From Paraburkholderia haematera (GTDB taxonomy: Bacteria > Pseudomonadota > Gammaproteobacteria > Burkholderiales > Burkholderiaceae): 64,000 bases of DNA. Positions 34,604 to 44,455 of the stretch are shown piece after piece. The notes beneath the pieces were generated by a model. The model did not search any database. It was not told the origin of the DNA and worked only from the letters and a program-made list of their open reading frames with translations. Positions within the stretch are counted from its first letter, which is position 1. Every line of letters starts with the position of its first letter. The position numbers and the translations under genes are program-made. Location: NCBI RefSeq assembly GCF_905220975.1, contig NZ_CAJNBK010000010.1, positions 186,001 through 250,000 on the forward strand, read 5' to 3'.

Positions 34604-36850
34604 TCAGATGTCGAGCGGATCGACTTCGAGATTCCAGCGCAGCACGCCTTTCAACCCGCGCAACATAGGCTGCCACGCGCGCAAAGTAGCCTGCAACGCG
34701 GCCCGCGACGCGCTCTCAATCAGCAATTGCGCACGATGCACGTGCATCACTTTGACAATGGTGAGCGGCACGGCGTCATAAACCGTCACGCGCGCGGCGG
34801 CCGGAATCTCCGTCAGCGCGGCGGCGGCCTGCTGCAGGAAGGCGATCGCGGCTTCGAGCGTGCGGCCTTCAGCGCGCAGCAAGGCCTGATAGACGAACGG
34901 CGGCAGATGCGCGTCGCGCCGCTCGGCGAGCGTCGAATTGGCAAAGCCGACGTAGTCATGCCGCCCCAGCGCGTGATACAGCGCATGGCGCGGGTAACGC
35001 GTCTGCACCAGCACTTCGCCCGGCAAAGCGGCGCGGCCCGCGCGGCCACTCACCTGCATCAATTGCGCAAAGAGGCGTTCGCTCGCGCGGAAGTCGTGCG
35101 AAAACAAGGCAGTGTCGGCATTCAGGACACCGACCAGCGATACCCGCTGGAAATCATGGCCCTTCGCAATCATCTGCGTGCCGACGAGGATGTCGACCTC
35201 GCCTGCGTGGACGTCGGAGAACAGCGCCTGCGCGCTGCCTTTGCGGCGCGTGCTGTCGGCGTCGATACGCAGCACCCGGGCGCCGGGTACAGCGCTCGCC
35301 AGCGTTTCTTCGACGCGCTGCGTGCCGCGTCCCATCGGGGCGATGTCGACATTGCCGCACTCCGGGCACGAGCGCGGAATGCGCGATTCCCAGCCGCAGT
35401 GGTGGCAGCGCAGCGCGCGCTCGGGTTTGTGCAACACGACGTAGGCACTGCACCGCGGACAGCCGGCCACCCAGCCGCAGGCATCGCAGGCGAGCTGCGG
35501 TGCGTAACCGCGCCGGTTGAGGAAGACGAGACTCTGCTCACCGCGCTCGAGCCGCGCCTTCAAGGCCGCGATCAACGGCCCGGACAATCCTTCCACCGAG
35601 GCCCGCCCACGCCGCCGCTCTTCTTCAAGATCGATCAGCTTGACGGTCGGCAGGACGGCCTCGGCAACTGCACGGCGCGACAGGGTTAGACGCTTATAGC
35701 GCCCCTGATCCGCCTGCCACCAGCTTTCCAGCGAGGGCGTGGCCGAGCCGAGCACAACCGGCAAACCGAGTTGCTTGGCGCGGTAGATCGCCAGATCGCG
35801 CGCCGAGTAGCGCAGGCCTTCCTGTTGCTTGTAGGCCGGATCGTGTTCCTCGTCGACCACGATGATCGCGAGTTTCGGCAGCGAGGCAAGCACCGCGAGC
35901 CGCGTGCCGAGCACAATGCGCGCGCGCCCGGTGTGTGCGGCAAACCAGTTGCGGGCCCGTTCGCCTTCCGCAAGACCGCTGTGCAGCGTGACGATCGACG
36001 TACCTTCGAGCGCGGCAAAGCGCGCGCGGAAGGCCGACTCGAACTGCGGCGTCAGATTGATTTCGGGGACGAGGACGAGTGCCTGCGCGTCGGGCTTCGC
36101 CGCCAGAATCTCGGCGAGCGCGCGCAGATACACCTCAGTCTTGCCGCTGCCCGTCACGCCATGCAGCAGAAACGGCGCGAAGCCGTTCGCGTCGCGGATC
36201 GCTTCGACTGCGGCCGCCTGTTCACCGGTGAGCGTGGGTAAGACGGGTGCGGGCGTATCCGGCGATGCGGGGGTGGCAAGCACCTCGGCGGCTTCGATCA
36301 CCTCCAGCGCAATCCAGCCTTCGGCTTGCCATGCCTCCAGGCTTGCAATGGCCTTGGGGTGGAGTGCGCGAGCGTCGGCGGCGAGCAGAAATTCGGCCCC
36401 GGCAAGAGCCGAGGCAAGCTTGCGCAACGCGCTGGCGCGCGCAGGCAACGTGTCCGGCAACGCGGCGCGACCCGTCGCCGTCAGGCTGTAGCGCTCTTCC
36501 GGTGCGAACAGGCGCGACCACCGCGAGGCGTCACGCAGGGCTTGCGGCAATGCGGGCAGGGCTACTTCCCCAAGGCCGCGTTGATAGTAGTCGGCAGCGA
36601 AGGCCGCTAACGCCAGCCATTCGGCCGACACGGGCGGACAAGCCGTACAGACAGTGTTCACCGCCCGCAGGCGGTCAGCGGGCACGTCACTGTGAGTGGT
36701 CACTTCACATACGAGCCCTACCACGTGCCGCTTGCCGAACGGCACGCTCACCAGCATGCCCGGCGCGACCTGCTGGGGTGTGTCGCAGCGGTAGTCGAAC
36801 AAAGTCGGCAGCGGATGATCCAGCGCGACGCGGACGAACACTTCACTCAC
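34604..36850 (-). CDS. priA: Primosomal replication protein N' (PriA helicase)
   Basis: 748 residues, starting MSEVFVRVALDHPLPTLFDY. N-terminal 3'-DNA-binding domain, then Walker A GVTGSGKTEVYLRAL, Walker B VVDEEHDPAYKQ, and the zinc-binding cysteine array CDACGWVAGCPRCSAY with CHHCGWESRIPRSCPECG. The C-terminal helicase part has VGTQMIAKGHDF. It restarts replication at stalled forks. It is monocistronic; no clear terminator follows. Confidence 0.97.
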   Translation of the reverse strand: MSEVFVRVALDHPLPTLFDYRCDTPQQVAPGMLVSVPFGKRHVVGLVCEVTTHSDVPADRLRAVNTVCTACPPVSAEWLALAAFAADYYQRGLGEVALPALPQALRDASRWSRLFAPEERYSLTATGRAALPDTLPARASALRKLASALAGAEFLLAADARALHPKAIASLEAWQAEGWIALEVIEAAEVLATPASPDTPAPVLPTLTGEQAAAVEAIRDANGFAPFLLHGVTGSGKTEVYLRALAEILAAKPDAQALVLVPEINLTPQFESAFRARFAALEGTSIVTLHSGLAEGERARNWFAAHTGRARIVLGTRLAVLASLPKLAIIVVDEEHDPAYKQQEGLRYSARDLAIYRAKQLGLPVVLGSATPSLESWWQADQGRYKRLTLSRRAVAEAVLPTVKLIDLEEERRRGRASVEGLSGPLIAALKARLERGEQSLVFLNRRGYAPQLACDACGWVAGCPRCSAYVVLHKPERALRCHHCGWESRIPRSCPECGNVDIAPMGRGTQRVEETLASAVPGARVLRIDADSTRRKGSAQALFSDVHAGEVDILVGTQMIAKGHDFQRVSLVGVLNADTALFSHDFRASERLFAQLMQVSGRAGRAALPGEVLVQTRYPRHALYHALGRHDYVGFANSTLAERRDAHLPPFVYQALLRAEGRTLEAAIAFLQQAAAALTEIPAAARVTVYDAVPLTIVKVMHVHRAQLLIESASRAALQATLRAWQPMLRGLKGVLRWNLEVDPLDI

Positions 36851-37314
36851 GCGGCGGTGTGGATCAGGTCAATGGATGCGGCACGATGCCGCGTCACAGC
36901 ACACATTGAGCAAACGGCGAATCCATCGAAGTTAAAGTAAAACTTCAATTTCGGCGCTAAGTTTTGGATTCGGCTGAACAATTGCAATCGGTCCGCTTGC
37001 CTGTGGATAACTTTGTTAAGAACTTCGCTCGAATGGCCCAGGAACCGCGCCACAGCGGCCTTCTGTGGGATTCCGCACATTTTCCCGTGAACCCGTGAAA
37101 CCCTTGCCAGACAAGGCTTAGATCAAATGCGCCGCCAATGTGCAAGGGCTGGGGCACGACGAAAGCTTCTACCGCGCCGCAGCGTGATCAATGTGCATAA
37201 GTCAAGTCTTGACTTTCGCAAGACCGCCATCTGACGGCCCGCTGACTGCAATTATTCCCTTAGATCGAGAGCCCAGTTCGCTGCGTTGCAGCAAAAATGA
37301 CGCCGGCGACGGTG
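36851..37314. other. Intergenic region between priA and hemE, with one DnaA-box match
   Basis: About 460 bases without a convincing gene. TGTGGATAA (37002-37010) equals the reverse complement of the consensus DnaA box TTATCCACA. AT-rich stretches (for example 36921-36960) are present but no origin-like cluster of further boxes. Confidence 0.5.
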
Positions 37315-38415
37315 TCAGGTTGGTGCATGCGCGCCGCTGCGAATCGCGCGGCTATGACGATGAACTTCGTCGACGAGTTCGGCAACATGCTCCGGCGGCG
37401 TGAACTGTGAAATCCCATGGCCGAGATTGAAGACATGACCGGGATGATTCCCGAAGCTGTCGAGCACGGCGCGCGCCTCCATACGGATCGAAGCCGGCGG
37501 CGCAAACAGCACCGAAGGATCGATATTGCCCTGCAGCGCCACTTTGCTACCCACGCGCTCGCGCGCTCGGCCCAGGTTCACGGTCCAGTCGAGACCGACC
37601 GCATCCACGCCGGAATTGGCGATCTCGTCGAGCCACAACCCGCCGCCCTTCGTGAAGGTGATCACCGGCACTTTTTCGCCGTCGTGATCACGTTTCAACT
37701 GACTCACAACCTGCTGGATGTACTGCAACGAGAAGCGTTGGTAGACGCCGTCCGCGAGCGCCCCACCCCACGTGTCGAAAATCATCACGGCTTGCGCGCC
37801 GGCTTCGATCTGCGCGTTCAGATAGGCCGCAACCGACTTCGCGTTGACGTCGAGAATCCGGTGCATCAGGTCCGGGCGCGCGTACAGCATCGATTTGACC
37901 GTGCGGAAATCCGCTGACCCGCCGCCTTCGACCATGTAGCACGCCAATGTCCACGGGCTGCCTGAAAACCCGATCAGCGGCACGCGCTGACGGCCTTGCG
38001 CGTCGGTGAGCGCGGTGCGGATTTCGCGCACTGCGTCAGTCACGTAGCGCAGCGTGGCGTCGATATCCGGTACGGCGAGGCGCGCCACGTCGTCTTCCGT
38101 GCGGACCGGCCGCGCGAATTTCGGGCCCTCGCCATTGACGAACTCGAGACCCAGACCCATGGCGTCCGGCACCGTCAGGATGTCGGAGAACAGGATTGCG
38201 GCGTCGAGCGGATAGCGATCGAGCGGCTGCAGCGTGACCTCTGTTGCGTACGCCGGGTTCTTCGCCAGACCGAGAAAACTGCCCGCACGACCTCGCGTGG
38301 CGTTGTATTCCGGCAGGTAGCGGCCCGCCTGCCGCATCAGCCAGATCGGCGTGTAGTCGGTCGGCTGGCGCAGCAGCGCGCGCAGGAAAGTGTCGTTCAG
38401 GAGTTTATGGGCCAC
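37315..38415 (-). CDS. hemE: Uroporphyrinogen decarboxylase
   Basis: 366 residues. It converts uroporphyrinogen III to coproporphyrinogen III in haem biosynthesis, in the cytosol. The signature PIWLMRQAGRYLPEYNATR lies near residue 25, and the second conserved region (IGFSGSPWTLACYMVEGGG) near residue 150. The start is a GTG (VAHKLLNDTF), with a poor ribosome-binding site. It is downstream of priA in the genome order but separated by 460 bp, so it is likely its own transcript. Confidence 0.97.
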   Translation of the reverse strand: MAHKLLNDTFLRALLRQPTDYTPIWLMRQAGRYLPEYNATRGRAGSFLGLAKNPAYATEVTLQPLDRYPLDAAILFSDILTVPDAMGLGLEFVNGEGPKFARPVRTEDDVARLAVPDIDATLRYVTDAVREIRTALTDAQGRQRVPLIGFSGSPWTLACYMVEGGGSADFRTVKSMLYARPDLMHRILDVNAKSVAAYLNAQIEAGAQAVMIFDTWGGALADGVYQRFSLQYIQQVVSQLKRDHDGEKVPVITFTKGGGLWLDEIANSGVDAVGLDWTVNLGRARERVGSKVALQGNIDPSVLFAPPASIRMEARAVLDSFGNHPGHVFNLGHGISQFTPPEHVAELVDEVHRHSRAIRSGAHAPT

Positions 38416-38633
38416 GTTGCGTACGACTCAGAGCAAAGGAGTATTTTACCGGACCCGGCTCGCCATATCGCGCTTGATGCAGGCAATAACTCTCACGCAC
38501 CTTGCTTGCGGTTGGCGTTTTGGCTGACCTGTGCAGCGTCGTGGCTTAGCTGTACGGCCAATGTTCAAGCGCGAATTGCCGGGCTATCATCCGACGGCCT
38601 TACCAAATAATTACGCGCGATCAAGGAGAGACG

Positions 38634-39431
38634 ATGAATAAGGCAGCACTCGCACTGCTCGGCGTTCTGGCCGGTGTTTTCATGCATGCAGGCGTGGCCC
38701 AGGCACAGACCAGCGCCACCGCCGCAACGCCCTCGCGGCTCGACGACATCCTCGCGCGCGGCACGCTGCGCGCCTGCACGACCGGCGACTACAAGCCGTA
38801 TTCGTTTTACAAGGCAGACGGCCAGTTCGAAGGCATCGATATCGACATGACCGAGTCGCTTGCCAAATCGCTTGGCGTGAAGGCCGAATTCGTCAAAACG
38901 TCGTGGCCGAACCTGATGAACGACTTTGTCGCGAAATGCGATATCGGCGTGGGCGGTGTTTCGCCGACACTCGAGCGCCAGAAGCGCGCGTTTTTCACTC
39001 AGGCGTACATGATCGACGGCAAAACGCCGATCGTCCGGTGTGACGACGTCAACAAATACCAGACCGTGTCTCAGATAGATCAACCGGCGACCCGCGTGAT
39101 CGTCAATCCGGGCGGCACCAACGAGCGATTCGCCAAACAGTATTTCGCGCACGCAAACCTGACCGTCTATCCGGACAACGTGACGATCTTCAAACAGATC
39201 CTCGCCGGCAAGGCCGACGTCATGGTGACGGATGCGTCGGAGACCTTGCTACAGCAAAAGCTAAATCCGGGTCTTTGCTCAGTGCATCCGGATAAGCCTT
39301 TCCAGTATGGTGAGAAGGCCTGGTTGCTGCCGCGCGGCGACGTGGCGTTCCAGCAATACGTCGATCAGTGGTTGCACCTTGCACGAGCGACCGGCGAATA
39401 TCAGGCGATCTCGGATAAGTGGCTGAAATAA
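38634..39431 (+). CDS. pheC: Periplasmic cyclohexadienyl/arogenate dehydratase, PheC-like
   Basis: 265 residues. An N-terminal signal peptide ends near AQA (residue 23). The mature part is a type II periplasmic-binding fold: TTGDYKPYSFYKADGQFEGIDIDM, then TSWPNLMNDFVAKCDIGVGG, then NPGGTNERFAKQYF and GKADVMVTDASETLLQQKL. This combination, rather than a general amino-acid binder, matches PheC, which dehydrates arogenate or prephenate in the periplasm. It has no permease beside it, which supports an enzyme over a transporter subunit. An ABC binding role is the main alternative. Confidence 0.85.
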   Translation: MNKAALALLGVLAGVFMHAGVAQAQTSATAATPSRLDDILARGTLRACTTGDYKPYSFYKADGQFEGIDIDMTESLAKSLGVKAEFVKTSWPNLMNDFVAKCDIGVGGVSPTLERQKRAFFTQAYMIDGKTPIVRCDDVNKYQTVSQIDQPATRVIVNPGGTNERFAKQYFAHANLTVYPDNVTIFKQILAGKADVMVTDASETLLQQKLNPGLCSVHPDKPFQYGEKAWLLPRGDVAFQQYVDQWLHLARATGEYQAISDKWLK

Positions 39432-39862
39432 GGGTCGCGTGATGCGGCCCTCGTCGCGTCAAGTCGGAAAAGTCCGCCGGTTTGATCGATTAATAGGTTC
39501 GCATTGCTGACACAATCGTGTAACCGGCCCCCAAGGTGTTAAGCAAAAACTGAACAATGCGGTTGAGCGGGGGCCAACGAGTCGGTCCCTTGCGAATCTT
39601 TCCGGCGCATGTGGGGTGTTGCAGCGCAGCGCACGTATTTGTCCGTGAACGGATGGCTTCGGCACGTTGGAGAAACGCCTGTAACACAACCGGTCCGCCT
39701 CAAAAGGATGAGCATGCAACCATTTCATGCGGAATCGACTGAATGGATTACGCTGCGGTATGCGTCACGAATGGCATCAATCAGGCGTATGAAATTGCCC
39801 AATAGTCATCGGTAAAAATTACGTTTAATACGTTTCAAATTGGAAATAAATCCCGCCGCGCC
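39432..39862. other. Intergenic region downstream of pheC
   Basis: About 430 bases. A short plus-strand frame from 39707 (MSMQPFHAESTEW, ending 39814) has AAAGG before it but no recognisable content. No terminator with a T-run is seen immediately after pheC. Confidence 0.4.
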
Positions 39863-40090
39863 TTATCTGGCGGGCGTTACAACCTGAAACACTTTGTTAC
39901 CGCGCTCGTAGGTTAATTCGCCCACAATGCCCTCAACGGTTTCAACACGGATGTGGCTGGGTGCGTGGTGTGAGCGGATACAATGCACTTGCCGGTCGGC
40001 GTATGCCGAAGCCCTGTGAAGGGGCATCCCTGCTGGGGCCGTAGTCGACGTAGGGTCGTCGTCTCAGTTGGTTCCAACTTTGGTCTCCTC
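39863..40090 (-). other. Locus with two overlapping small minus-strand ORF candidates
   Basis: Frame A (39863-40027) begins at ATG and ends HIRVETVEGIVGELTYERG then NKVFQVVTPAR, an alternating hydrophobic pattern typical of beta strands, preceded in the same frame by eleven further open codons. Frame B (39913-40077) begins at a TTG 7 nt after GAGGAG and encodes 54 residues (MEPTETTTLRRLRPQQG). The good ribosome-binding site belongs to B and the more protein-like C-terminus to A, so a frameshifted or decayed small gene is possible. I recognise no family. Confidence 0.35.
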
Positions 40091-40117
40091 GCGCTAACCC
40101 CGTAGCGTGTGGTTTTT

Positions 40118-40146
40118 AGCGGGCTCCAGGCCCGCTTTTTTTTCGT
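40118..40146 (+). terminator. Strong Rho-independent terminator reading plus
   Basis: AGCGGGC-TCCAG-GCCCGCT followed by T8. No annotated plus-strand gene ends here, so it implies an unannotated transcript, possibly a small RNA starting near a TACAAT at 39989-39994. Confidence 0.8.
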
Positions 40147-40301
40147 CCGGTCAAACGTTTGCGAGCTTCTTGGCGGGGCGATCTGGCGGCTTTCCAGCCG
40201 CGTGTTTCCCGCGCACTAGCCCCTTCCACAGCAAACGGTTTTCCCCAAAATGTCGGCCGGCGTCGCGCGAATCTTCGGGCGGCGCCGAACCAGCATGGCC
40301 G

Positions 40302-42032
40302 TCAGGCCGTCTTGTCTTCCTGTATCCTCAATTCGCTGATCATCTGTTCGCGCATCACGAATTTCTGCACTTTGCCGGTCACCGTCATGGGCAATTCGTC
40401 GACGAAGCGGATGTATTTCGGCACCTTGTAGTGCGCGATCTGGCCCTGGCAGAATTGCTGGATTTCCTCCGCTGTGGCCTGCTCCCCTGAGCGCAATACG
40501 ATCCACGCACACACTTCCTCGCCGTACTTCGCGTCGGGTACGCCGAACACCTGCACGCTCTGGATTTTCGGATGGCGGAACAGAAATTCTTCGATCTCAC
40601 GCGGGTAGATGTTTTCACCACCCCGAATCAGCATGTCCTTCAGGCGGCCGACGATGTTGCAGTAGCCTTCGGCATCGAGCGTCGCCAGATCGCCGGTATG
40701 CATCCAGCCGTCGACGATGCTTTCCCGCGTTTTCGCTTCGTCGCCCCAGTAGCCTTGCATCACCGAATAGCCCTTGGTGCACAATTCGCCCGTTTCCCCC
40801 ACCGGCACGATATTGCCTAGCGGATCGACGATCTTCACCTCCAGATGCGGCTGGATACGGCCAACTGTCGTGGTGCGCTTGTCGAGCGGGTCGGCGGTCG
40901 AACTCTGGAAGGACACCGGGCTCGTTTCCGTCATGCCATAAGCAATGGTGATCTCGTTCAGATGCATTCTCGAGACGACCTTCTTCATCGTCTCGATCGG
41001 GCACGGCGAGCCAGCCATGATGCCCGTGCGTAAACGCGAAAGGTCGGAGCTGCCAAAGCTCGGATGATCGAGTTCGGCGATGAACATGGTCGGTACACCG
41101 TGCAGTGCGGTGCACTGCTCTTCGGCGACAGCCGCGAGCGTCGCAGCCGGGTCGAAGCCCTCGCCCGGGAACACCATATTCGCGCCGACCGACACGCACG
41201 CCAACACCGCCAGCACCATCCCGAAGCAGTGATAGAGCGGGACGGGAATGCACAAGCCGTCCTGTTCCGTTAGACGCATCGCCATCGCGATATAGCGCGC
41301 ATTGTTGACGACATTGCTATGCGTCAGGGTCGCGCCCTTCGGATTGCCCGTCGTGCCGCTGGTGAACTGAATGTTGATCGGTTCATGGCAGGACAGCGTC
41401 GCGCCGATGGCATCGAGCTTCGCGACGTCGAGCGTTGCGCGGCCCTGCTCGATCACCTCGGAGAAGGTCAGCATGCCGGGCGTTTCGGTATCGCACATGC
41501 GAATCACGCAGCGTAGATCCGGCAAGCGAGCGGCGTGCAAGTCGCCCGGATTGTGCGTCGCGAGTTCCGGCGCGAGCTCCTGCAGCATCTCAAGGTACAT
41601 CGACGATTTGAAACGCTCGGCCGCGACGATCGCCTTGCAGCTGACCTTATTCAACGCGTACTCGAGTTCCGCGAGCCGGTAAGCCGGATTGATGTTGACC
41701 AGCACTGCGCCGATGCGCGCGGTGGCGAACTGCGTGAGCAGCCACTCGACGCGATTCGGCGACCAGATGCCGACACGGTCGCCCTTCACGATGCCGAGCG
41801 CGAGAAGCCCGGACGCCAGCACGTCGATTTCTTCGGCGAACTCCTTCCACGTCCAGCGAATGCCCTGCTCGCGAAATACCACGGCCGGGCGGTCAGGGAA
41901 GCGCGCAGCGATGTCGCGCAGAAATTGGCCGACCGGCGCTTCGCTCAAGGGATTCTCTGTCGACCCGCGGACATACGACAGGTTGTCTTGGGGTTCGATG
42001 AGTGCTCCTACGCCTGACACGTGCGTTGCCAT
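40302..42032 (-). CDS. AMP-forming fatty-acyl-CoA ligase
   Basis: 576 residues. ANL superfamily adenylation motifs: FTSGTTGNPKGAT (A3), YGMTETSPVSFQ (A5), GWMHTGDLATLD (A7) and GRLKDMLIRGGENIYP (A8 hinge), with the C-terminal catalytic lysine in PMTVTGKVQKF. It activates a carboxylate with ATP and transfers it to CoA; sequence style (AtoE/FadD3-like, short linker) suggests a medium-chain or branched acid. It sits alone near the ATP synthase terminator. Chain-length specificity cannot be read. Confidence 0.93.
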   Translation of the reverse strand: MATHVSGVGALIEPQDNLSYVRGSTENPLSEAPVGQFLRDIAARFPDRPAVVFREQGIRWTWKEFAEEIDVLASGLLALGIVKGDRVGIWSPNRVEWLLTQFATARIGAVLVNINPAYRLAELEYALNKVSCKAIVAAERFKSSMYLEMLQELAPELATHNPGDLHAARLPDLRCVIRMCDTETPGMLTFSEVIEQGRATLDVAKLDAIGATLSCHEPINIQFTSGTTGNPKGATLTHSNVVNNARYIAMAMRLTEQDGLCIPVPLYHCFGMVLAVLACVSVGANMVFPGEGFDPAATLAAVAEEQCTALHGVPTMFIAELDHPSFGSSDLSRLRTGIMAGSPCPIETMKKVVSRMHLNEITIAYGMTETSPVSFQSSTADPLDKRTTTVGRIQPHLEVKIVDPLGNIVPVGETGELCTKGYSVMQGYWGDEAKTRESIVDGWMHTGDLATLDAEGYCNIVGRLKDMLIRGGENIYPREIEEFLFRHPKIQSVQVFGVPDAKYGEEVCAWIVLRSGEQATAEEIQQFCQGQIAHYKVPKYIRFVDELPMTVTGKVQKFVMREQMISELRIQEDKTA

Positions 42033-42274
42033 GGTGTTGTCTCCGAGAGCGGAAGCTCGCCCAGTCTATTGAAATGAATTTGAAATTGATTGTGCCACCG
42101 GCTTATGTCCGGACGGCATCAAGTGTTACCCGCAGCGCATTGATGGATCGCTGCAGCGGCATGCTATGAACGTGAATTGCGAGCGTGAACCGTTGGCCGC
42201 AAGCTGTCGATGGCCAGCCGTCCTGGCCGAAAAAAGAATTTGGCTTACCTTTCCGTAAACGTCAAGATCAGGTC

Positions 42275-42305
42275 AAAAAAAAGCAGCCACGAAGGCTGCT
42301 TTTTC
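42275..42305 (-). terminator. Rho-independent terminator of the atp operon
   Basis: AAAGCAGCC-ACGAA-GGCTGCTTT stem with T-runs, about 16-45 nt after the atpC stop in minus-strand terms. Confidence 0.92.
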
Positions 42306-42320
42306 TCTGATACGTGTTGA

Positions 42321-42746
42321 TTACTTCTGACCGCGCAGTTTGCGCAGGCGCTGGATCGCAGCGAGTTGAGCCGTCGCGTACGCCAATTCCGCTTGCGCGG
42401 TGGCGTATTCGAGGTTCGAACCTGTGTTCTGCAGCGCCTCTTCCGCACGCTTGCGCGCGTCTTCGGCTTTAGCTTCGTCGAGATCCTTGCCGCGGATAGC
42501 GGTGTCGGCCAGGACCGTCACCGCGCCCGGCTGGACTTCGAGAATACCGCCGGCGACGAACACAAACTCTTCTTCGCCGTTTTCAACTTCGATGCGCACC
42601 GCACCCGGACGAATCCGCGTGATGAGCGGCGTGTGGCCCGGCAGAATGCCGAGTTCACCTGCTTCGCCCGGCAGCGCGACGAACTTCGCCTGGCCCGAGA
42701 AGATCTGCTCTTCCGCGCTGACGACGTCTACTTTAATGGTTGCCAT
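42321..42746 (-). CDS. atpC: F1 ATP synthase subunit epsilon
   Basis: 141 residues. N-terminal beta-sandwich (MATIKVDVVSAEEQIF, GELGILPGHTPLITRIRPG) and a C-terminal helical pair (ARKRAEEALQNTGSN). It is part of the central stalk and regulates ATPase activity. The start at 42746 is the conserved one; the open frame extends upstream only through the repeat elements. It is the last gene of the operon. Confidence 0.97.
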   Translation of the reverse strand: MATIKVDVVSAEEQIFSGQAKFVALPGEAGELGILPGHTPLITRIRPGAVRIEVENGEEEFVFVAGGILEVQPGAVTVLADTAIRGKDLDEAKAEDARKRAEEALQNTGSNLEYATAQAELAYATAQLAAIQRLRKLRGQK

Positions 42747-42759
42747 ATCGACTCCTGTG

Positions 42760-42852
42760 GCGACCAGAGTTGGCGCTTTAGCGCTTACTCGGGTCCCCTG
42801 CAAAGCTCGACCAGAGTTGGCGCTAGCGCTTACTCTGGTCCCATGCAAGGCT
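42760..42852 (-). repeat. Two tandem copies of a palindromic intergenic element between atpD and atpC
   Basis: Copy 1 (42760-42807) and copy 2 (42808-42852) share CGACCAGAGTTGGCGCT, then AGCGCTTACTC, then GGTCCC, TGCAA and GCT. The core is an inverted repeat of the type CCAGAGT...ACTCTGG. A third related copy is at 45355-45400. Confidence 0.75.
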
Positions 42853-42945
42853 GTTGAGCGTAGTAAGAGGCGCCGGCTTTGCGTGCCGGTACGATTAAGT
42901 ACCGATCCCGCGCGAGGCCGGCGCCCGCTTCGTTACACCCGACCT

Positions 42946-44340
42946 TTACTGGATCTTCTTGGCCTTTTCGAAGGCTTCGTCGATCGTGCCGACCATGTAG
43001 AACGCTTGTTCCGGCAGGTGGTCGCACTCGCCTTCAACGATCATCTTGAAGCCACGGATCGTTTCTTTCAGCGGCACGTACTTGCCCGGCGAGCCCGTGA
43101 ACACTTCAGCGACGTGGAACGGCTGCGACAGGAAACGCTGGATCTTACGAGCGCGCGCAACGGCGAGCTTGTCTTCCGGCGCCAGTTCGTCCATACCCAG
43201 AATCGCGATAATGTCGCGCAGTTCCTTGTAGCGCTGCAGCGTTTGCTGCACACCGCGCGTGATCGAGTAGTGCTCTTCACCGATCACGTTCGGGTCGATC
43301 TGACGCGAGGTCGAATCGAGCGGGTCCACTGCCGGGTAGATACCCAGCGAAGCGATGTCACGCGACAACACGACGGTTGCGTCCAGGTGGCCGAAGGTCG
43401 TAGCCGGCGACGGATCGGTCAAGTCATCCGCAGGGACGTACACGGCCTGCACCGACGTGATCGAGCCAGTCTTGGTCGACGTAATACGCTCTTGCAGCTT
43501 ACCCATTTCTTCAGCCAGCGTCGGCTGATAGCCCACTGCCGACGGCATACGGCCGAGCAGTGCCGACACTTCCGTGCCTGCCAGCGTGAAACGGTAGATG
43601 TTGTCGACGAAGAACAGCACGTCGAGACCTTCGTCACGGAAGTGCTCAGCCATCGTCAGACCGGTCAGCGCGACGCGCAGACGGTTGCCCGGCGGCTCGT
43701 TCATCTGGCCGTACACCAGCGCGACCTTGTCGAGAACGTTCGAGTCCTTCATTTCGTGATAGAAGTCGTTCCCTTCGCGGGTACGCTCGCCAACACCGGC
43801 GAACACGGAGTAACCACCGTGTTCCTTAGCGATGTTGTTGATCAGTTCCATCATGTTCACGGTCTTGCCCACGCCGGCGCCACCGAACAGGCCAACCTTA
43901 CCGCCCTTCGCGAACGGGCAGATCAGGTCGATAACCTTGATGCCGGTTTCGAGCAGTTCCGTCGACGGCGACAGTTCGTCGAACGCCGGAGCCTTCTGGT
44001 GAATACCGCGAACCACGTCCGAGTTGATCGGGCCGGCTTCGTCGATCGGGCGACCCAGCACGTCCATGATCCGGCCGAGGGTCGGCTTGCCAACCGGCAC
44101 GCTGATCGGCTTACCCGTGTTCTTAACAACCGTGCCACGGCGCAGGCCGTCCGATGCACCCAGACAGATGGTACGGACAACGCCGTCGCCCAGTTGTTGC
44201 TGGACTTCGAGGGTCAGTTCCGAACCTTCGAGAATGAGCGCGTCGTAAATCTTCGGCATGGATTCACGCGGAAATTCCACGTCGATCACCGCGCCGATGC
44301 ACTGTACGATCTTGCCTTCTACCAAAGCAGTAGTACTCAT
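42946..44340 (-). CDS. atpD: F1 ATP synthase subunit beta
   Basis: 464 residues. Catalytic subunit; Walker A GGAGVGKTVNMMEL, DVLFFVDNIYRFT, and PAVDPLDSTSR. It makes ATP from ADP and phosphate in rotation-driven steps. GGAAAAGCG lies before the ATG. It is 115 nt downstream of atpG. Confidence 0.99.
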   Translation of the reverse strand: MSTTALVEGKIVQCIGAVIDVEFPRESMPKIYDALILEGSELTLEVQQQLGDGVVRTICLGASDGLRRGTVVKNTGKPISVPVGKPTLGRIMDVLGRPIDEAGPINSDVVRGIHQKAPAFDELSPSTELLETGIKVIDLICPFAKGGKVGLFGGAGVGKTVNMMELINNIAKEHGGYSVFAGVGERTREGNDFYHEMKDSNVLDKVALVYGQMNEPPGNRLRVALTGLTMAEHFRDEGLDVLFFVDNIYRFTLAGTEVSALLGRMPSAVGYQPTLAEEMGKLQERITSTKTGSITSVQAVYVPADDLTDPSPATTFGHLDATVVLSRDIASLGIYPAVDPLDSTSRQIDPNVIGEEHYSITRGVQQTLQRYKELRDIIAILGMDELAPEDKLAVARARKIQRFLSQPFHVAEVFTGSPGKYVPLKETIRGFKMIVEGECDHLPEQAFYMVGTIDEAFEKAKKIQ

Positions 44341-44455
44341 CGCTTTTCCTTTAGATACTCAATTCTTCACTCGCGCAAAGGCGCAGTTTCGATGGGGCCG
44401 CCTAGGCGGGTGCGCCACTAAGACGCACACGTAACGACATGCCTGACCGTCATGG

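Noticed and set aside
42400..44421. 673-residue open frame on the plus strand over the atp genes
   Set aside because: Antisense to the unmistakable atpC/atpD coding sequence; produced by GC-rich third positions and rich in Arg/His.
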